Positions 44,511 to 53,194 of a DNA stretch of 64,000 bases are shown in pieces. The stretch's first letter is position 1, and each line of letters opens with the position of its first letter. The stretch comes from JAQWRV01 sp045564915 (GTDB lineage Bacteria; Pseudomonadota; Alphaproteobacteria; Rhodospirillales; Rhodospirillaceae), in contig JBJLGL010000001.1 in NCBI GenBank assembly GCA_045564915.1, positions 186,001-250,000 of the forward strand. Reading direction: 5' to 3'. The translations under genes and the position numbers were made by a program. Below the pieces are notes generated by a model. It saw only the letters and a list, made by a program, of their open reading frames with translations. It was not told the origin of the DNA and searched no databases.

Positions 44511-44981
44511 TTGGTCATTGTTCAAGGAGCACCATTCAACTGTGGCGAAGAGATTAATCGATTTACAAAGAGAAATTTTAGTTCAGGCGGTATAGTTACT
44601 TTCATTGGTCAAGTGCGGGATTTTCAGACTAATGGGGGCCAGAAGACCTCTACCGTTGAAGCACTTGAACTAGAACACTACCCGGGAATGACAGAGAAGG
44701 AACTGCAACGCATTACAGATAAAACGCATAAACGTTGGCCACTAGATGATATCCACTTAATTCATCGATTCGGTTCTATGAAACCAGGAGACCCCATTGT
44801 TCTTGTATGTACTGCAGCGGAGCACCGTGGAGATGCCTTCTCGGCTTGTGAGTTTATTATGGATTGGCTCAAGATTAGCGCTCCTTTCTGGAAGCGCGAG
44901 CAAACAGCAGAAGGTGCTTCTTGGGTATCAGGCAGGGAAAGTGATATAGCGCGCACTTCCCGTTGGACTAAGGAAAATTGA
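44511..44981 (+). CDS. moaE: Molybdopterin synthase catalytic subunit
   Basis: The large subunit that uses MoaD thiocarboxylate to convert cyclic pyranopterin monophosphate to molybdopterin. From TTG 44511 the product is 156 residues. Family features are GGIVTFIGQVRDF near 26-38, LELEHYPGMTEKEL near 54-67, IHRFGSMKPGDPIVLV near 84-99, and the active-site region SACEFIMDWLKISAPFWKRE near 111-130 including the conserved Lys residues. The frame continues upstream inside moaD, but the TTG directly after AGGAGG (44500-44505, 5-nt spacer) is the natural start. Confidence 0.93.
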   Translation: MVIVQGAPFNCGEEINRFTKRNFSSGGIVTFIGQVRDFQTNGGQKTSTVEALELEHYPGMTEKELQRITDKTHKRWPLDDIHLIHRFGSMKPGDPIVLVCTAAEHRGDAFSACEFIMDWLKISAPFWKREQTAEGASWVSGRESDIARTSRWTKEN

Positions 44982-45022
44982 GATAAAACTAACACCAACT
45001 ATATGGTTTTGTTGCCTGATAC

Positions 45023-45898
45023 CTAGGTTTTACCTACCACATCATCGTAAGCTTCAGCCAAGGCCTGACAGACAGTCCCTGGGGTAAACTTATAACTCCC
45101 AATGGATCCTACTGGGGTTACTTCAGCAGCAGTGCCAGTTAGAAAACACTCGTCTGCACTCCCCATATCTTCTGGCAATATTGCCCGCTCAACTATTTTA
45201 TACCCACGTTCTCTAGCCAGATCTATAACGGTACGACGTGTGATTCCATCAAGGAAGCAATCTGGTGTCGGCGTATGAATAACTCCATCGATTACGAAAA
45301 ATATATTTGCACCCGTTGCCTCTGCTACTTGCCCACGCCAGTCTAATAATAAAGAATCATCATATCCCTCTCTTTCAGCAGCGTGTTTAGAGAGCGTACA
45401 GATCATATATAGGCCTGCTGCCTTGGCAAAAACAGGCGATGTTTCTGGTGCCGGTCTTCGCCATTTCGAAATATTAAGCTTGATTCCTTTTTGCTGGGCT
45501 TGTGGTGAAAAATAAGATGGCCATGGCCAGGATGCGATAGCGACATTGATCTTAGTCGTTTGAGCAGAAACACCCATCATTTCACTGCCGCGCCACACAA
45601 TCGGGCGAAGATATCCATCCTTAATATTATTAGCCTTTAGCGCCCCATAACTCGCTTCGTTGATTACATCTCGTTCAAATGGAATTGTCATATCCAGCAT
45701 ATCTGCAGAATAAAACAGACGATCGGTATGCTCTTGAAGTTTAAAGATATTGCCACTGTAGGCCCTCTCCCCCTCAAAAACAGAAGAAGCATAGTGCAGT
45801 GCATGACTAAGAACGTGAGCTGTTACAGTACGCCATGGTTGGAGTTCGCCATTAAGCCAAATATATCCGTCACGATCATCAAAAGCCGGAGTCGTCAT
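45023..45898 (-). CDS. ilvE: Branched-chain amino acid aminotransferase
   Basis: A PLP-dependent class IV aminotransferase (291 residues) interconverting branched-chain amino acids and 2-oxo acids. The PLP Lys is K159 in SPVFAKAAGLYM. The fold-type IV marks are HALHYASSVFEGERAY near 32-47, with Glu near the PLP region (EATGANIFFV near 195) and DGITRRTVIDLARERGY near 218. An AGGAATC ribosome-binding site precedes the ATG. It is divergent from the MarR-type regulator gene, and the shared region contains a perfect inverted repeat. D-amino-acid or 4-amino-4-deoxychorismate members of the same fold are less likely on these motifs. Confidence 0.92.
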   Translation of the reverse strand: MTTPAFDDRDGYIWLNGELQPWRTVTAHVLSHALHYASSVFEGERAYSGNIFKLQEHTDRLFYSADMLDMTIPFERDVINEASYGALKANNIKDGYLRPIVWRGSEMMGVSAQTTKINVAIASWPWPSYFSPQAQQKGIKLNISKWRRPAPETSPVFAKAAGLYMICTLSKHAAEREGYDDSLLLDWRGQVAEATGANIFFVIDGVIHTPTPDCFLDGITRRTVIDLARERGYKIVERAILPEDMGSADECFLTGTAAEVTPVGSIGSYKFTPGTVCQALAEAYDDVVGKT

Positions 45899-45983
45899 GG
45901 CCGATTCCTAACGAGACCAAGTGTCTAAGCGTTTTTTTGACACTTTTTAAAAAAATACTCTTCAGTCCGTACCTCTGTTTGTT

Positions 45984-46010
45984 ATTTATGTCAACAATAC
46001 TGACATAAAT
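45984..46010. promoter_or_regulatory. Perfect 10+10 bp inverted repeat, probable regulator operator
   Basis: ATTTATGTCA (45984-45993) is the exact complement of TGACATAAAT (46001-46010), with a 7-nt spacer ACAATAC. It lies between divergent ilvE and the MarR-type gene, 86 nt upstream of the ilvE ATG and just before the marR-type ATG at 46027. On the ilvE strand a consensus -35 TTGACA falls inside it (45994-45989). Dimeric MarR proteins bind such palindromes, so autoregulation is plausible (inference). Confidence 0.5.
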
Positions 46011-46026
46011 GTGTTATCATTATCAG

Positions 46027-46539
46027 ATGGCTAACGAGACCCCCAAGACTGCCACTCATGCTGACCCAATAGGAGCCAAGTCGTATCTCCAGGAGGAAGG
46101 GTTACGTCAGGCTATAGAACTATTGTTCTTTGCCTATCGGGATTTTACCGCCAAAGGTGACGCTATCTTAGCTAAGCAGAACTTTGGCAGAGCCCACCAC
46201 AGAGTTATATACTTCGTTGGACAGTATCCGGGTATGCAGGTTAACGAATTACTTGATATTTTATCTATTACAAAACAGAGCCTTGCGCGCGTTCTAAGGC
46301 AGTTGGTTAATGAAGGCTATATCAAACAGCAGACAGGTAAAACTGATAGACGTCAGCGTTTGCTCTCCTTGACACAAAAGGGCGTTGATCTTGAGCGTCT
46401 CTTGACCAGTGAACAGAGGGCTAGAATTGGCACAGCGTATCGGAACGCAGGGCATAATGCCATTAAAGGGTTCAAGTCAGTTATGTTAGGTATGATGGAA
46501 GAGTCCGCTAGAAGCCGCTTCGTGAAACGAAAGAGCTAG
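46027..46539 (+). CDS. MarR family transcriptional regulator (PetP-like)
   Basis: A 170-residue winged-helix regulator from ATG 46027. The DNA-binding core is VIYFVGQYPGMQVNELLDIL then ITKQSLARVLRQLVNEGYIK with a wing containing KTDRRQRLLSLTQKG, all standard MarR features. An upstream in-frame ATG at 46009 would add six residues and overlap the inverted repeat. It is followed after 10 nt by an OmpR-type response regulator; this MarR-RR pair matches the petP-petR arrangement described in Rhodobacter capsulatus, where it affects cytochrome bc1 expression. Whether the same function holds here is inference. Confidence 0.85.
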   Translation: MANETPKTATHADPIGAKSYLQEEGLRQAIELLFFAYRDFTAKGDAILAKQNFGRAHHRVIYFVGQYPGMQVNELLDILSITKQSLARVLRQLVNEGYIKQQTGKTDRRQRLLSLTQKGVDLERLLTSEQRARIGTAYRNAGHNAIKGFKSVMLGMMEESARSRFVKRKS

Positions 46540-46549
46540 AGCAGAAAGA

Positions 46550-47245
46550 ATGTCCACCCCTATCAGTGAAACACGAGAATTACCTGCTCACATTCTGGTA
46601 ATCGATGATGACACGCGATTGAGAAAATTAATCCAAAAGTATCTTAAGGAGCATGGTTTTCTTGTAACTGCAGCTGCTTCTTCGGAAATAGCTAGACAGT
46701 ACATGGCGTCTTTTCAATTTGACCTATTAATCCTTGACGTCATGATGCCTGGAGAAGATGGCATGAGTTTTGCGGCTGACCTTCGCAAAGAAAGTAATAT
46801 TGCTATTTTAATGCTTACAGCAATGAGAGAGTCTGAGAGTAGAATAAGAGGACTAGAATATGGTGTAGATGATTATATGGGCAAGCCATTCGAGCCTAGG
46901 GAGTTACTTCTAAGGGTTTCTTCAATTCTAAAGCGCGTACCACCACCACCCGACGAGAGCACCCATGAACTAATTTTCGGGCCCTGCCGCTATAACCTAG
47001 CACGCAGTATTCTGACGCGTGACGATAAATCAATCCACCTGACATCAGCAGAATCTGAACTATTACGTATTTTAGCAAGGAATGCGAATGTCCCCGTAAA
47101 ACGGAATCAACTTAGCAATGCATCTAATCCAAGAACTATAGACGTACAGATAACAAGATTGCGGCGTAAGATAGAATCTGACCCAAGACAACCGCGCTAT
47201 CTACAAACTGTCCGTGGTACGGGCTACCTGTTGCGGACGGATTAA
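46550..47245 (+). CDS. OmpR/PhoB-type response regulator (PetR-like)
   Basis: A 231-residue two-domain regulator. The receiver domain (about 15-130) has the acidic pair in IDDDTRL, the phospho-acceptor Asp 63 in LLILDVMMPGEDG, Thr in LMLTAMRE and the conserved Lys in YMGKPFEPREL. The C-terminal winged helix (about 140-229) ends TIDVQITRLRRKIESD...GTGYLLRTD. It is preceded by the PetP-like gene and followed after 14 nt by a histidine kinase, so the three form an operon. Phosphorylation by the neighbouring kinase is inferred from layout. Confidence 0.9.
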   Translation: MSTPISETRELPAHILVIDDDTRLRKLIQKYLKEHGFLVTAAASSEIARQYMASFQFDLLILDVMMPGEDGMSFAADLRKESNIAILMLTAMRESESRIRGLEYGVDDYMGKPFEPRELLLRVSSILKRVPPPPDESTHELIFGPCRYNLARSILTRDDKSIHLTSAESELLRILARNANVPVKRNQLSNASNPRTIDVQITRLRRKIESDPRQPRYLQTVRGTGYLLRTD

Positions 47246-47259
47246 TGGGAAGACGATAG

Positions 47260-48642
47260 ATGAATTACCGGCACGCCTTTTCGAGGCAATTGACCGATCG
47301 CGTTGCAAATTGGTTCACATTAAAATCATGGCCGAATATAATACCGACGACCCTTATGGGGCGATCGGCACTAATCATCGTAGTGCCATTGATCCTTGTA
47401 CAGGTTATATCAACGTTTATCTTTTATGAGAATCATTGGGAAACGCTATCCCGCCGCCTAGCGCAGAATCTTGCGGGGGACATATCACATATTAGAGTCT
47501 TCATGCAGGAAAATCCTGATGATGAAAGTTTTTATTGGGTTCAGACGGTTGCCCGGCAAACCATGTTGCTTGATATATCCTTTGAGAAAGGCGCAGAGCT
47601 AAATTCAGGTTCCATCATAGACGCCAGTGGCCCATTCCCAGACGTAATGACCCGCGAGCTTTGGCGTGAAATGAAACGCCCATTCACCCTTGATTTAGAA
47701 AATGAGAGTCGCCAAATCGAGATAGTAATGCAACTGCCTGATGGTATATTACAGGTGCTTGCACCCAGAAAGCGTTTGTTCAGCTCTACAACGTATGTGT
47801 TCGTAATCTGGATGGTGGGCTCTTCTCTTATACTTTTCGGTGTAGCTGCTCTGTTCTTGGACAACCAGGTTCGAGCAGTACGTCGTTTAGCCCGGGCAGC
47901 GGACAGCTTTGGTAAGGGTCAGGATGTTCCCCACTTCAGGCCAGAAGGTGCAAAGGAAGTGCGTCAAGCAGCCCATGCCTTCACTGTCATGCGCAACCGA
48001 ATTCAACGTCAAATTGACCAAAGAACCGAGATGCTAGCTGGTGTATCCCATGATTTGCGCACCCCACTTACACGCATGAAACTACAAGTAGAGATGTTGG
48101 AAGGTGCCAAGAGTGAGGATATCCGCAACATCAAAGATGATATCAATGACATGGAACGAATGCTTGATGGTTACCTCGCCTTTGCACGGGGTGAAGGCAC
48201 AGAGACTGCCGAGCTGATAGATATAGCGGATCTTATTAACGATGTTGAGAAGCGCTTCAAGCGCGAAGGATTGTTAATCCTATCAGACAACTCGGATTCA
48301 GAAAATCTAATAAGGACAAAACCAGTTGCCTTACAGCGCTGCCTCAACAATTTAGTTGGTAACGCCGCGAGGTATGGAACCCAGATTAGAATCAGCATCC
48401 AACATATTAGTAAGCATCTATATATCCATGTGGATGATGACGGCCCAGGCATTCCTCCCGAAGAACGTGAAGATGTATTTAAGGCATTCTATAGAGTTGA
48501 CCCTTCTAGAAACCCTGAGTTAGGTGGCGTTGGCTTAGGAATGACCATTGCGCGTGACATTGCACGTAGCCTTGGCGGTGATATTAATCTTGGTAAAAGC
48601 CCATTAGAGGGATTGAGGGCTACTATCCGTTTGCCAGTCTAG
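47260..48642 (+). CDS. Sensor histidine kinase (EnvZ-like)
   Basis: A 460-residue membrane kinase. One transmembrane helix near 42-60 and another near 178-198 bracket a periplasmic sensing domain of about 115 residues. A HAMP linker (about 199-250) precedes the DHp domain with the phospho-His in AGVSHDLRTPLTRMKLQVEM near 262. The catalytic domain has N-box NLVGNAARYG near 364, G1 DDDGPGIPPEERE near 392 and G2 GVGLGMTIARD near 423. Pairs with the upstream response regulator. The signal sensed is not evident. The gene ends 24 nt from the convergent TetR gene. Confidence 0.92.
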   Translation: MNYRHAFSRQLTDRVANWFTLKSWPNIIPTTLMGRSALIIVVPLILVQVISTFIFYENHWETLSRRLAQNLAGDISHIRVFMQENPDDESFYWVQTVARQTMLLDISFEKGAELNSGSIIDASGPFPDVMTRELWREMKRPFTLDLENESRQIEIVMQLPDGILQVLAPRKRLFSSTTYVFVIWMVGSSLILFGVAALFLDNQVRAVRRLARAADSFGKGQDVPHFRPEGAKEVRQAAHAFTVMRNRIQRQIDQRTEMLAGVSHDLRTPLTRMKLQVEMLEGAKSEDIRNIKDDINDMERMLDGYLAFARGEGTETAELIDIADLINDVEKRFKREGLLILSDNSDSENLIRTKPVALQRCLNNLVGNAARYGTQIRISIQHISKHLYIHVDDDGPGIPPEEREDVFKAFYRVDPSRNPELGGVGLGMTIARDIARSLGGDINLGKSPLEGLRATIRLPV

Positions 48643-48666
48643 TTCTCACATACAGTAGATTACTTT

Positions 48667-49296
48667 TCACGGCTTAGGCTTTCCAAACATCACCTCTGCG
48701 ACGCTTTCTAGACGGGCTAATTCCTTGTCTAAGGTAGCCATGGTTTGTGTCATATCTGAACTTTCATCCTTGATCCAAACCCGCAAAACAGACCAATAGA
48801 CAACTACTAGAGCCTGTGTGCATGCAAAACCCTTAAGACCGTTGACCTGCACACCGGAAGCAGTCAAAACAAGAGCCATAGCATGTATTACATGCGGGGC
48901 CTGGCACAGCAGTAGATCTGGATTTCGCATAAGGGTCTTGATCAAACCTGAGTAGGCAATACGGTCCTTTTGCAAAACATCAAACCGCATCATCAATACA
49001 TCAAACAGGCGATTCCTAATGCTTTCGGAGACATTAGCCTGACGAAGACTATACATTACAGCCGTGTCAATACGTTTTATAAGTAAGCTCGTGAGCCGGC
49101 CTCTCGTCGGACATATGCCAACTACCTCGCCAAATGAGATGTTAATTTCTGACGCTATACTATCCATGGTCACTGCATCCCACCCATGTTCGTTAGCCAG
49201 CACGAGGGCAGCATCGCAAATATGATCCTGGATTGTTAGATCTGGTTGAGACCTACGCGTAGCTTTCTTTTTAGATGCAGATTTCTTGGCTACCAC
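48667..49296 (-). CDS. TetR family transcriptional regulator
   Basis: A regulator of about 209 residues from GTG 49296. A very Lys-rich N-terminal tail (KKSASKKKATRR) comes before the TetR helix-turn-helix region IQDHICDAALVLANEHGWDA and MDSIASEINISFGEVVGICP, where the recognition helix has an unusual Val/Gly/Cys-rich end. The C-terminal ligand domain is all-helical. Earlier ATG codons at 49374 and 49383 exist but lie inside proC; GTG 49296 has AGGCGGAG upstream. Target and ligand unknown. The frame overlaps proC only if an upstream start is used. Confidence 0.72.
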   Translation of the reverse strand: MVAKKSASKKKATRRSQPDLTIQDHICDAALVLANEHGWDAVTMDSIASEINISFGEVVGICPTRGRLTSLLIKRIDTAVMYSLRQANVSESIRNRLFDVLMMRFDVLQKDRIAYSGLIKTLMRNPDLLLCQAPHVIHAMALVLTASGVQVNGLKGFACTQALVVVYWSVLRVWIKDESSDMTQTMATLDKELARLESVAEVMFGKPKP

Positions 49297-49336
49297 AGCT
49301 CCGCCTTTCACGGCATAAACTTTAGAATCAAAGCAA

Positions 49337-50158
49337 TCAGCCTGCCAGTTCTCTTGACCGCCTGGCCGCAGCATCAATTGCACGGTTCATAAGATCTTGC
49401 ATACCCTGATCCAGCATTAACACGTCGAGAGCTGCAGCTGTAGTGCCACCTGGACTAGCAACAATCTCACGAAGTTCTGTAGGTGACCTCTCGCTGTGCG
49501 CAAGAAGAGCCCCAGCACCTGATACAGTTGCAGAGGCTAACTGCTCCGCTAATGCAGGGGTTAATCCAGCCCTTACACCAGCTATAGCAAGTGTTTCGGT
49601 AAGAAGAAAAATATAAGCCGGGCCGCTACCTGACACAGCCGTCACAGCATCCATATCTGATTCATCTTCAATCCAGGCAGTCTGCCCCCCCGCAGCCATT
49701 AGCACTTGGCATGCCCGCCTTTCCGGAGGACCAACCTTCTTTCCTGGGCATAGTACACTTATACCCTGGCCGATTGAAGCTGGCGTATTTGGCATTGCCC
49801 GAACTATCGCCGCATTATTGCCTAGTAGCCTATGCATCTTTTCTATAGGTAAACCCGCTATAATAGAGAGAAAAACAGTGCCAGATTCCGCCATCGGGGC
49901 ATACAGAGGAATGATATCTTGGGCTACTTGTGGCTTAACCGCAAACACGACAACATCCGGCGCAAAATCGGTCGGAATTTGTGCAGCGTCTGACAACACA
50001 ACAAGTGCTGGGTGATCTGAAGTGGCCGTAACCATCTGCCTACCAGCCGGCTCGACTATCATGACATCAACAGGATTCAACCCTCTAGCAAACCACCCCT
50101 TTAAGAGCGCGCCGCCCATACTGCCACAACCTACTAGAAGAATAGTGCCTTCAATCAT
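49337..50158 (-). CDS. proC: Pyrroline-5-carboxylate reductase
   Basis: Reduces pyrroline-5-carboxylate to proline with NAD(P)H. The 273-residue protein has an N-terminal Rossmann motif ILLVGCGSMGGALLKGW near 6-22, VVFAVKPQVAQDIIP near 71-85, AAIVRAMPNTPASIGQGISV near 115-134, and the C-terminal signature SGSGPAYIFLLTETLAIAGV near 171-190 and EIVASPGGTTAAAL near 231-244. The call is secure. It is followed by the TetR gene, with which it may be cotranscribed. Confidence 0.95.
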   Translation of the reverse strand: MIEGTILLVGCGSMGGALLKGWFARGLNPVDVMIVEPAGRQMVTATSDHPALVVLSDAAQIPTDFAPDVVVFAVKPQVAQDIIPLYAPMAESGTVFLSIIAGLPIEKMHRLLGNNAAIVRAMPNTPASIGQGISVLCPGKKVGPPERRACQVLMAAGGQTAWIEDESDMDAVTAVSGSGPAYIFLLTETLAIAGVRAGLTPALAEQLASATVSGAGALLAHSERSPTELREIVASPGGTTAAALDVLMLDQGMQDLMNRAIDAAARRSRELAG

Positions 50159-50227
50159 TTATGCATTCTAACACACAAAGTTGAGGTAATAGTTGTTTCT
50201 GAATAAGATTATTTGACCTATCCAGGC

Positions 50228-50728
50228 TCAGGCTTCACCAACAGTGTCAAGCAAAGCACATGAAATAGCATCATCGGGAGTCTTCCCTCCCCAAATAACA
50301 AATTGAAAAGCAGGATAATACCGCTCACATTCGCTCCGAGCTAGGTTTACCAACTCGTCAATATGTATCACATCTATTCTACCACCCTGGCAATGTACGG
50401 TGTGGCGAAACATTGGTATACCTTCGTCTATCCAGATCGCGAAATGACCAATCCAAAGACGCTCATTGAGCTTCGCGATGAGCTCATAAATGTTGCCGAG
50501 CACACTGGGCTGAACGCGCATATCAAGAGCACAAGAAAAATGCAGCGCATCTAATTCCTGAGACCACGCAAAAAACAACCCAAAGTCACACCAGGTTCCA
50601 GGCGCCTCAACAGCCATTTCCTCATCATTACGGCGATCAAACACCCAGTCCTTTACGGAAATAACTTCTTCTATGCGGTCCAGAGGATTGCCCGCAGGTG
50701 TATCATGACTTACAGCTGTGGTGCGCAT
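50228..50728 (-). CDS. YbjN domain-containing protein
   Basis: A 166-residue YbjN-family protein from ATG 50728, which has GGGGAA just upstream. An upstream extension to 50791 is possible but gives 21 residues not typical of the family. Recognisable are NPLDRIEEVISVKDWVFDRR, the central ALHFSCALDMRVQPS, LIAKLNERLWIGHFAIWIDE and the ending FQFVIWGGKTPDDAISCALL. YbjN proteins resemble secretion-chaperone folds and affect stress or motility in enterobacteria, but the alphaproteobacterial role is not established. Confidence 0.85.
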   Translation of the reverse strand: MRTTAVSHDTPAGNPLDRIEEVISVKDWVFDRRNDEEMAVEAPGTWCDFGLFFAWSQELDALHFSCALDMRVQPSVLGNIYELIAKLNERLWIGHFAIWIDEGIPMFRHTVHCQGGRIDVIHIDELVNLARSECERYYPAFQFVIWGGKTPDDAISCALLDTVGEA

Positions 50729-50910
50729 GCAGTTTCCCCTATTTGCCCGGGCCCATCCGGCTTTCCGTGCCAAATAAAATATAGCTCTCAAATCAAGATA
50801 TAGTAGGTTATGAGGGCGGGCAATAACAAATAGTAGTATGTCTACCGAGTCGGTTAGTTTGCTAGAGGAGCGGAAGGATAGCTGGCTTAAAGCGACAAAA
50901 AACGAGACTG

Positions 50911-51240
50911 CTACGCATTCTTAGGCATCTTACTCTTTTGTGTTTTAGGCCCACTTTTTGTGAGGGGTGCTGCCTTTTTTGCCCTAGTCCTGCTGGTCTT
51001 CATTGAACCTTCTAATTTCTCAATGCGAGCAAGGATAAGAGTTTGCTCAATCCGGGCCTGAGCAGCCATCTCTTTTACAGCCTCAAATTCTTCCCGTGAC
51101 ACTAAATCGCGATCAGCTAGAAAACGTTCGATGCGTTGACGAATGAGAACCTCTATCTCTTGTTTCAGGCTGCCTAATGCCCCTAGAGCACCACCAGCAA
51201 CCTTAGCAATATCGTCAAATATTCGATTTTGGCTCTGCAT
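50911..51240 (-). CDS. ubiK: Ubiquinone biosynthesis accessory factor UbiK
   Basis: A 109-residue protein of the UbiK/BMFP family, which helps ubiquinone assembly factors under aerobic growth. The N-terminal MQSQNRIFDDIAKVAGGALG and helix SLKQEIEVLIRQRIERFLADRD, then VSREEFEAVKEMAAQAR and a short coiled coil, are diagnostic. A low-complexity Lys/Thr/Ala tail (TRARKKAAPLTKSGPKTQKS) follows, common in alphaproteobacterial members. It is divergent from the hldD-lgt run. Confidence 0.88.
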   Translation of the reverse strand: MQSQNRIFDDIAKVAGGALGALGSLKQEIEVLIRQRIERFLADRDLVSREEFEAVKEMAAQARIEQTLILARIEKLEGSMKTSRTRAKKAAPLTKSGPKTQKSKMPKNA

Positions 51241-51387
51241 CTTGCATCTCCGTTAACAGTGACTAGTTAAATATCGTTCCTTGAGAACGACTCTTCAACC
51301 CTTCACGGCACACATCATTGCCGGATGACAGATGATCCGGCATAACTCAGCAAGTTCAATTATTAACAAAAAACGGATCGGACTAGC

Positions 51388-52383
51388 ATGCTCGCTCTCA
51401 CCGGCGCTGCCGGGTTCATAGGCTCTAATTTGATGGCGGCGTGGAATATCCATGAAAATAGCCCAATTGCAGCATTCGATGTGGTTGATAGTGCCGAAAA
51501 AAAAGCAAATATAGCCCAACTACGGAACGTAATCTGGGTGGAGCCGACAGATACATACGCATTCTTACAGGCCAATGCTGATTCTATCGATTCACTGATT
51601 CATCTTGGAGCAGAAACAAGCACCACTGCAACTGACCGGGGAGCAGTCTTTAAAGTGAACGTTGAGTTAAGCAAATGCCTCTGGTCCTGGTGTGCGGAAA
51701 ACTCAGTCCCGTTTATTTATGCGTCTTCCGCGGCAGTATATGGTGATGGATCATCTGGTTTCTTAGATGATCCTGCATTGGATACACTTAATACGCTGAA
51801 ACCACTCAATATCTATGCAGAAAGTAAGCTTGCCTTTGACGTTTTTATATCTCAAGCCCTGGCCACTGGAGCTGCGCGGCCACCTCAATGGGCCGGGCTA
51901 CGCTTTTTTAACGTTTATGGACCACGGGAGGCGCACAAGGGTTCCCAGGCTAGTGTCGTATCGCAAATGCTGCCATCTGCAATCAGGGGTGAATCTTACG
52001 CGTTGTTCCGCTCGCACCGCAATGGTGTGGCTGATGGTAAACAAATGCGCGACTTCGTATTTGTCGATGACTGTATAGACGTAATGCGGTGGCTGTTGAA
52101 AACACCACAAATATCTGGAATCCTTAATGTAGGAAGTGGTTCAGCAAGAACGTTTCTAGACCTCGCTAACGCCGTATACTCTGCTGCAGAACAATCACCA
52201 AATATAACTTGGCGAGATACACCGGCCCATATCCAGGATCATTACCAATATTTTACAAAAGCAAATCTAGAAAGACTTAGGACAACAGGCTACGCTAACT
52301 CATTTACCTCATTGGAAGACGGTGTCGCCATAACTCTTAGAGACTACCTTAGTAAGCTAAAACCACACCAAATAAGTTCATGA
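51388..52383 (+). CDS. hldD: ADP-L-glycero-D-manno-heptose-6-epimerase
   Basis: An extended-SDR epimerase (331 residues) of the heptose pathway for lipopolysaccharide core. TGAAGFIGSNL near 5-15 binds NADP. The catalytic set is in ASSAAVYGDG near 110-119 and IYAESK with Tyr and Lys near 150-155. FFNVYGPREAHKGSQASVVS near 172-191 is distinctive for HldD. FVDDCIDVMRWLL near 230 continues the family pattern. The stop overlaps the lgt start by 4 nt (ATGA). Confidence 0.9.
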   Translation: MLALTGAAGFIGSNLMAAWNIHENSPIAAFDVVDSAEKKANIAQLRNVIWVEPTDTYAFLQANADSIDSLIHLGAETSTTATDRGAVFKVNVELSKCLWSWCAENSVPFIYASSAAVYGDGSSGFLDDPALDTLNTLKPLNIYAESKLAFDVFISQALATGAARPPQWAGLRFFNVYGPREAHKGSQASVVSQMLPSAIRGESYALFRSHRNGVADGKQMRDFVFVDDCIDVMRWLLKTPQISGILNVGSGSARTFLDLANAVYSAAEQSPNITWRDTPAHIQDHYQYFTKANLERLRTTGYANSFTSLEDGVAITLRDYLSKLKPHQISS

Positions 52384-53192
52384 CTCCTCTTGCTTTAACT
52401 TTTCCTGCCTTTGATCCAGTACTGATTGAGATTGGCCCTTTAGCAATCCGATGGTATGCCCTAGCTTACTTAGTCGGATTGTTTGGCGGCGTTCGGTATG
52501 CTCGCTATCTAGTGCTAAGACCCCCTATCTTGATGAAACCATCCCAAGTCGACGACTTCTTGATTTGGGTATTGTTTGGGATCATCTGTGGGGGCAGGTT
52601 TGGGTACGTCTTGTTTTATAAACCAGCGTATTACCTTGCCAAACCAGCCGAAGTTCTGATGACGTGGGAAGGTGGCATGTCATTTCATGGCGGCTTACTT
52701 GGAGTCATACTTGCTATAATTTTATTCGCTCGAAAAAATCGTATAGATAAATGGTATGTGTCCGACCTTGTTGGTTGTGCAGTCCCTATTGGCATCTTCC
52801 TTGGCCGCGTTGCCAATTTTGTAAATGGCGAACTTTATGGCCGTTTTGCACCAAACGTGCCTTGGGCTATGGCATTTCCAAATGGTGGGCCTATTCCTCG
52901 TCACCCCAGCCAACTTTATGAGGCCATGCTGGAGGGACTCTTACTGTTCCTCATAATGCATGTTCTTTGGCGTAAAGAGGCTATTCGTTCTAAACCGGGG
53001 ACTCTGACGGGTTGCTTCTGTGTTGGCTATGGCGTATCGCGTATAATCGCAGAATTCTTCAGAGAACCTGACCGTCACCTCGGCTTCATTGCAAGCGGTA
53101 TAACCATGGGACAGATTCTATCTCTACCAATGATTCTATTTGGAATCTGGGTTATTAAGCGCTCGATCGCCCAGCCCTCAGCAATCACATAG
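52380..53192 (+). CDS. lgt: Prolipoprotein diacylglyceryl transferase
   Basis: Transfers diacylglycerol from phosphatidylglycerol to the lipobox Cys of prolipoproteins at the inner membrane. The 270-residue protein has GGRFGYVLFYKPAYYL near 79-94, GGMSFHGGLLG near 98-108, the signature GRVANFVNGELYGRFA near 142-157, and HPSQLYEAMLEGLLLFLIM near 179-197. Multiple transmembrane helices fit the Lgt topology. It is translationally coupled to hldD and followed 2 nt later by midA. Confidence 0.96.
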   Translation: MTPLALTFPAFDPVLIEIGPLAIRWYALAYLVGLFGGVRYARYLVLRPPILMKPSQVDDFLIWVLFGIICGGRFGYVLFYKPAYYLAKPAEVLMTWEGGMSFHGGLLGVILAIILFARKNRIDKWYVSDLVGCAVPIGIFLGRVANFVNGELYGRFAPNVPWAMAFPNGGPIPRHPSQLYEAMLEGLLLFLIMHVLWRKEAIRSKPGTLTGCFCVGYGVSRIIAEFFREPDRHLGFIASGITMGQILSLPMILFGIWVIKRSIAQPSAIT

Positions 53193-53194
53193 GT

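Noticed and set aside
45937..45942. TTGACA on the plus strand ahead of the marR-type gene
   Set aside because: No acceptable -10 hexamer at 16-18 nt; the surrounding run of T and A makes a chance match likely.
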